From Portulaca oleracea (Eukaryota; Streptophyta; Magnoliopsida; Caryophyllales; Portulacaceae): a stretch of 64,000 nucleotides of DNA. Positions 60,175-64,000 of this stretch are shown here, one piece after another. A program made the position numbers and the translations under genes. Below the pieces are notes generated by a model. It searched no databases. It was not told the origin of the DNA and saw nothing but the letters and a program-made list of their open reading frames with translations. The DNA lies in NCBI GenBank assembly GCA_029582165.1, contig CM055876.1, forward strand, positions 22,902,817 to 22,966,816, written 5' to 3'. Each line of letters opens with the position of its first letter. Positions within the stretch are counted from its first letter, which is position 1.

Positions 60175-60403
60175 CGGTCAATGACAGTTTATACTTTTAT
60201 CTATTTTTCATAGCATAATATTAACATTTTCCTGACAACAAAAATATATATGGTCACCGGACAACGTGCTATTGGCCGAAAAGTGTAGACTATCATTGAT
60301 CGGAAAGTCACTTTTTCCATTAGCCACGACATATTTCCGTTGCCAGAAAATGTTAATATTATGATATGAGAAAATAAGATATAGATTGTCATTGACTAAA
60401 AAG
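60175..60403. repeat. Inverted repeat with ~60 bp arms
   Basis: The left arm (GTCAATGACAG to CATTTTCCTGACAAC, 60176-60239) is inverted at about 60340-60402. CATAATATTAACATTTTC is shared exactly. It could be a small MITE or a decayed hairpin. Confidence 0.7.
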
Positions 60404-61389
60404 TCACTTTTTGAATTATTCACAGTCATAAGATCCTCGGTGTGGATTATTTAGAGCCAGAAAGCCTTTAATATTTAGAAGTTATTTTGAATATTTTATA
60501 TATTGGCATAATTTCAACTTGTCATACTTAGATGTTGTAGAAGTGATAAACCAAATAGGAACTAAAATTGTCACAACAACTAGCTATTGAAGGTTTCCTA
60601 TTATTTTCTAGGTAACGCAAATAAAATTAGGAGTCTTTGATGCAAATACGAGTCAGAGACTTCCCCTTCTTTTATTCATCCTCGTTCCTCTTCTTTTTCA
60701 ACTTTCTCAAACAAGGATCCCAAATTTCACATCTAATGTAGTCGCAAAGCCCCAAAATTGAGTTAGGGGTTTTGTTTGGCTGATGATTTCAAGCAAGTTT
60801 AACCCTTAAATGTCTGTGACTATAAAGAAAGTGTGAATAACTTGTGCACAATAAGAAGAGTTGGAGAGAAGAAGAAAAAGAAATCAACATTCAAGGGAAG
60901 TAACAGGTAGGTTCTTTCAATCGCACGCTATGCCACATACAATCGTGTGTCACACACTCTCCTTCCATCCATAATAACAGTTTGGTCGTGGAGAATTTGA
61001 TCGATTTAAAAAGTTGAGCGACAAGTTTTACCAAAAAAAGTTGGGGTGACAATTTTGATCAAATATAAAAATTGGTGACACAATTATTAGTCATGCACAT
61101 ATCAATAATATTTGTTCTAAACAAAAAAGAAAAATGTAAAAACAAGTTGGTTATTCTACCTAATTAAGGATTGTGATCTACCGCTCGCAGTTGTCATCAA
61201 CGGGTGGGAAAACGAAGTAGAAACGTTAATAACACTCATCATCAACGGCAACTTGATGATCATCAACGATATCATAATCATCAACTCGTCATCTTAAGGA
61301 ACTTCTTTTGTTTTTAGAACAATTACTATTTTTTTGGAAAAAAAAGTTAAAATAGATTTTACCTACTAATGGGAATCAATTATAATATT
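60404..61389. other. No gene seen
   Basis: AT-rich. 61195-61290 is rich in ATCATCAAC/CATCATC words. No coding region recognised. Confidence 0.45.
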
Positions 61390-61548
61390 AAGAGTATTTT
61401 TGTATGTTTATGAAAGTTTAAGAACATATTTGAAGGCGGGAACAACATAAGAACATTTTTGCATGTTTGTGAAAGTTGAGGGACGTATTTGGGACGGAAA
61501 AAAATATAGTAACATTTTTTTTATATTTACGAAAATTTAAGACAAATG
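61390..61548. repeat. Three ~59 bp degenerate tandem repeats
   Basis: The units at 61390, 61450 and 61508 each follow AGAACATTTTTGTATGTTT..GAAAGTTTAAGAAC.TATTTG with substitutions. Confidence 0.8.
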
Positions 61549-62235
61549 AAATTGTGAACTTTGTTTTATTATTTATGTGATCTTTGGAGTTATTGTATAA
61601 GTATAAAAAAGAAGATGCCATGTATATTTCAGCCAGCACTTTATACTGATTAAACTTGGAACAAAAGCTTACTTGGACCAGAGCAAAAGCCACACATTAC
61701 CAAATACCAAGATTTTTAATCAGTAAGTTAGGGTCCTATATTAGCATGGAAGACACACATATTTCAAAAACAAATATATATGGATACATACCATCAACCT
61801 TTAACTTTCCGTTTCATCAAAGGATCATTTTAAAAAAAAATGTATATAAGTTAATCGTTTGAATAATGGACACTTATTTTCTCCTTATTTATGTTAGTAG
61901 ATAAGTGGTGGAGTCACTAAAAACGTACTCCGCTATTTTTGTATGGTTGAAAATTATTGACGCGAACACTTTTATTTTTAGTCTTTCATCTTCTAGGGAT
62001 TTTGAAAATAAGCTACCTTCAAAAATTTTTTGGATCTAACTCGATTAGAAAAGTTATAAGCTAATGTTGTTTTCATAAAATTTTACATGAAAGCACTCAA
62101 AAATGGTAAAATTATAAGTATAAATCTTACTCCTTTGATTTCTATTTATTTGTCACTTTGCAAAAGAATTGGGCAAATTATTGCAACGGTCAAAGTTTTT
62201 ACAATTTTTTTGTGCAAAAAGCAAGTTTTTACATA
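61549..62235. other. No gene seen
   Basis: AT-rich; short ORFs without domains. Confidence 0.5.
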
Positions 62236-62448
62236 CTACCTCCGTCCCAAAATATTTGTCCGTTGACTAAATTTTGACTGTTAATTACTTACAAATTATA
62301 ATGAATTAAAATATAAAATCACTACCATTAGAAAGATAATTTGTTAAAGATTACAATGAGGGTAATTTTAAATTGTAACTCATTATAATTTGTGAGTAAT
62401 CAACGATCAAAATTTAGTCAACGGACAAATATTTTGGGACGGAGGTAG
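62236..62448. mobile_element. Stowaway MITE, near-perfect palindrome
   Basis: 213 bp. CTACCTCCGTCCCAAAATAT is exactly inverted at the right end, and the arms pair for about 100 bp each. TA flanks both sides (62234-62235 and 62449-62450). The high arm identity suggests a younger insertion than the others here. Confidence 0.95.
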
Positions 62449-62537
62449 TATATTTCAAGCTAATGCTGTTAATTATTCATTATTTTTTCTGTGTTTTTTT
62501 CATAAATTTTTCTGTGAGTTTTTTATCATAAAGTTTA

Positions 62538-62761
62538 CTACCTCCAACTATATTTAAAAGTCCAATGGTCATGGGAAATGGGGTGAAAAATGTGTAATAT
62601 ACCAAAATTGTCCTTACTTTTCTCATGTGAAGAAAAATAAAAAAACAAAAGAGTATTTATTAGTGATATAATAGGAATTACAATCATTGGAACTATAAAA
62701 TGGACAAATATTTTGAGACAAGGGATTAGGTAAATGGACAAATAATTTAGGACGGAGGCAG
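62538..62761. mobile_element. Stowaway-like MITE with a doubled right end
   Basis: 224 bp from CTACCTCCAACTATATTT to AATTTAGGACGGAGGCAG, with TA at 62536-62537 and 62762-62763. A second right-end-like sequence (ATGGACAAATATTTTGAGAC) lies ~35 bp inside the outer one. Confidence 0.75.
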
Positions 62762-62763
62762 TA

Positions 62764-63300
62764 CATAAAATAATGAAATTTCTTAAAAATACTAGGACTA
62801 CTAGAAAATATAAATATTAATTTGCCGACATCCCCATAAATAAACGAAATTAATTACAAATTTAATAAATACGAAAGGTCGTAGAGGTACTAATTAAGGC
62901 CTCCAACCCTACCATGTCACCATAAAGCAACAACACCCTTTAATTTTAAAGTAAAAAAATAAGGTTTTATATAAAATAAAATAAGGAAAAGTAAAAGGGA
63001 TGAAAAGGAAGTTTAGACTCTATAGTGCTGCCCATCAATCAAATATCATATCATGGCCATAATTGATCAACAGTCAAGCAACATGGACCCTTACTTTTTA
63101 AACCCCAAGCTTTTCTTTTTCTTTTTCCTTTTTTTCCGGTGGAGTTTGTTTATTTATTTGAGATAAAAGGGTACAAATATGAGGTTACAATTTGATGAAT
63201 GATTATTGAAACTCTGGAAATTTCTTCATCAGAAGTTCAGAACTCAGAAGCTTTGTTTTGGCTTTGAATACTGAATATCTTCCGCTTAAGAGTCGCGCCA
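62764..63300. other. Intergenic, possible promoter of the following gene
   Basis: AT-rich with T-rich tracts. No unambiguous TATA box. Confidence 0.4.
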
Positions 63301-63324
63301 AGTTTCGGTATTTCTGTTAATTAC

Positions 63325-64000
63325 TCCCTCTCTCTCTCTCTTCTCTAAATTTAATCACCATTGGGTAGCCGGCACCCTCTTTTCTCTCTCTAAAATCTGA
63401 TTTCTGAAATTTCTGGAATCTCGATTTGTCCCTCTTCCCTATTTTTAAGCGGTATCTAAAACAAGGAGAAACCCTAGAAAGAGAGGGAAAAAAAGGGTTT
63501 CAATCTTTGTTGTTTTTGCATTATGCCCTTTGCAACAAAACGTGGTTTTGGGTCTGTTTGTTGTGATAGAGACAGTTGCTGGATTTCAAAACCCTTTAGG
63601 TACGGCAAAGGTCAAATTTAAGTTGAGTGTTTTGGGAATGGGTTTATTGGGGATTTGGCTTTGATTTATCTTAGTTTGTTTTGGAATTTTGTGGCTAGAT
63701 TTTTGTTCTCTGGGATGCACACAAGGTGTTTGTTTCTGGGTCTCTGTGAAACACGCGTAGATTAGTCGTGGGAATGGTGGGCATTACAAGGATTTTCTGG
63801 TGATTTTTTTTATAAATACAGATTCTTTTTCTGGGATTTTTTAAAAAAGAATTTCGGGGATAATTTCTGCATTAATGATTGATATGGATGTTTGGGGTCT
63901 CATAATTGAAGGCGTGTGATACGTGTGTTCTGGTTGATGTCAAGTTGTCAGCTTCGTTCCTTCGTATGTTTGTTTGTTTGTGATGATTGATGATGCTGCG
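63325..64000 (+). other. Probable 5' leader and first intron of a gene continuing past the window
   Basis: A CT microsatellite (63325-63346) and pyrimidine-rich stretches, then AAACCCTAG and a purine-rich AGAAAGAGAGGG, resemble plant 5' leaders. A candidate splice donor TTTAG|GTACGG lies at ~63601, followed by T/G-rich intron-like sequence to the window edge. The ATG at 63523 opens only a short reading frame, so it may be an upstream ORF. No protein can be named. Confidence 0.35.

Noticed and set aside
1..64000. Plastid, mitochondrial or integrated viral DNA, and tRNA genes
   Set aside because: No organellar gene, viral polyprotein or complete tRNA was recognised by eye; the tRNA-like words seen are retroelement primer sites.

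Overview
The window looks like nuclear DNA of a flowering plant, most likely a dicot. The evidence is AT-rich DNA with split, GT-AG-spliced genes of plant-only families (a WAT1/nodulin-21 type EamA transporter and an OVATE family protein). It also has a plant transposon set: Stowaway, Tourist and hAT MITEs, Cassandra and TRIM elements, Mutator-like FAR1 relatives, Ty1-copia, long-LTR elements and L1-type LINEs. I cannot name the species. There are only two convincing host genes, plus a possible 5' gene region at the right edge; most of the remaining sequence is transposon-derived or featureless.

Layout. Positions 1-12567: a head-to-tail array (LTR-internal-LTR-internal-LTR, minus strand) of a coding-free LTR retrotransposon with 3.8 kb LTRs and internal regions of only ~630 bp; its left end lies outside the window. 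Positions 12568-18000: AT-rich intergenic DNA with two Stowaway MITEs, a Cassandra solo LTR carrying a 5S-rRNA-like domain, and a duplicated foldback segment. Positions 18226-22880 (+): a seven-exon WAT1-related gene predicted to encode 377 residues, with a TRIM fragment in intron 1 and a MITE-like insertion in intron 2. A hAT MITE lies at 23566-24063. Positions 24925-25254 (-): a small single-exon OVATE family gene, tail-to-tail with the transporter gene.

Positions 25824-37500: a block of decayed Mutator-like elements with FAR1-type transposase remnants on both strands. It has long inverted termini and a very high density of a TGACCACAC/GTGTGGTCA motif. It is interrupted by a foldback MITE inside a TA microsatellite, a deleted Ty1-copia element (TSD TTTGG) that has picked up a TRIM at its primer-binding site, and a minus-strand LTR-like segment. 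Positions 38700-42800: an older LTR split by a 3.04 kb solo LTR with a perfect GCTAT duplication. Positions 43529-53585: hAT and Tourist MITEs, an ORF1-only LINE with a 16-bp target duplication and poly(A), a complete TRIM, nested LTR fragments and a 0.93 kb foldback element. Positions 53827-57860 (-): a 5'-truncated LINE pseudogene split within its RNase H domain by a ~1.95 kb solo LTR. Positions 58058-62761: more MITEs and short tandem repeats. From about 63300 the sequence resembles the 5' leader of another plus-strand gene that continues beyond the window.

The two host genes show no functional link. The transporter would act in a membrane and the OVATE protein as a growth or transcription regulator. 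The most unusual items are the tandem long-LTR array, the ORF1-only LINE, the TRIM/copia chimera, the GACCACAC-rich Mutator block, and recurring palindromic CACGG/CCGTG-like clusters just upstream of TATA boxes in several unrelated LTRs. All boundaries were read by eye; identities and ages were not computed.
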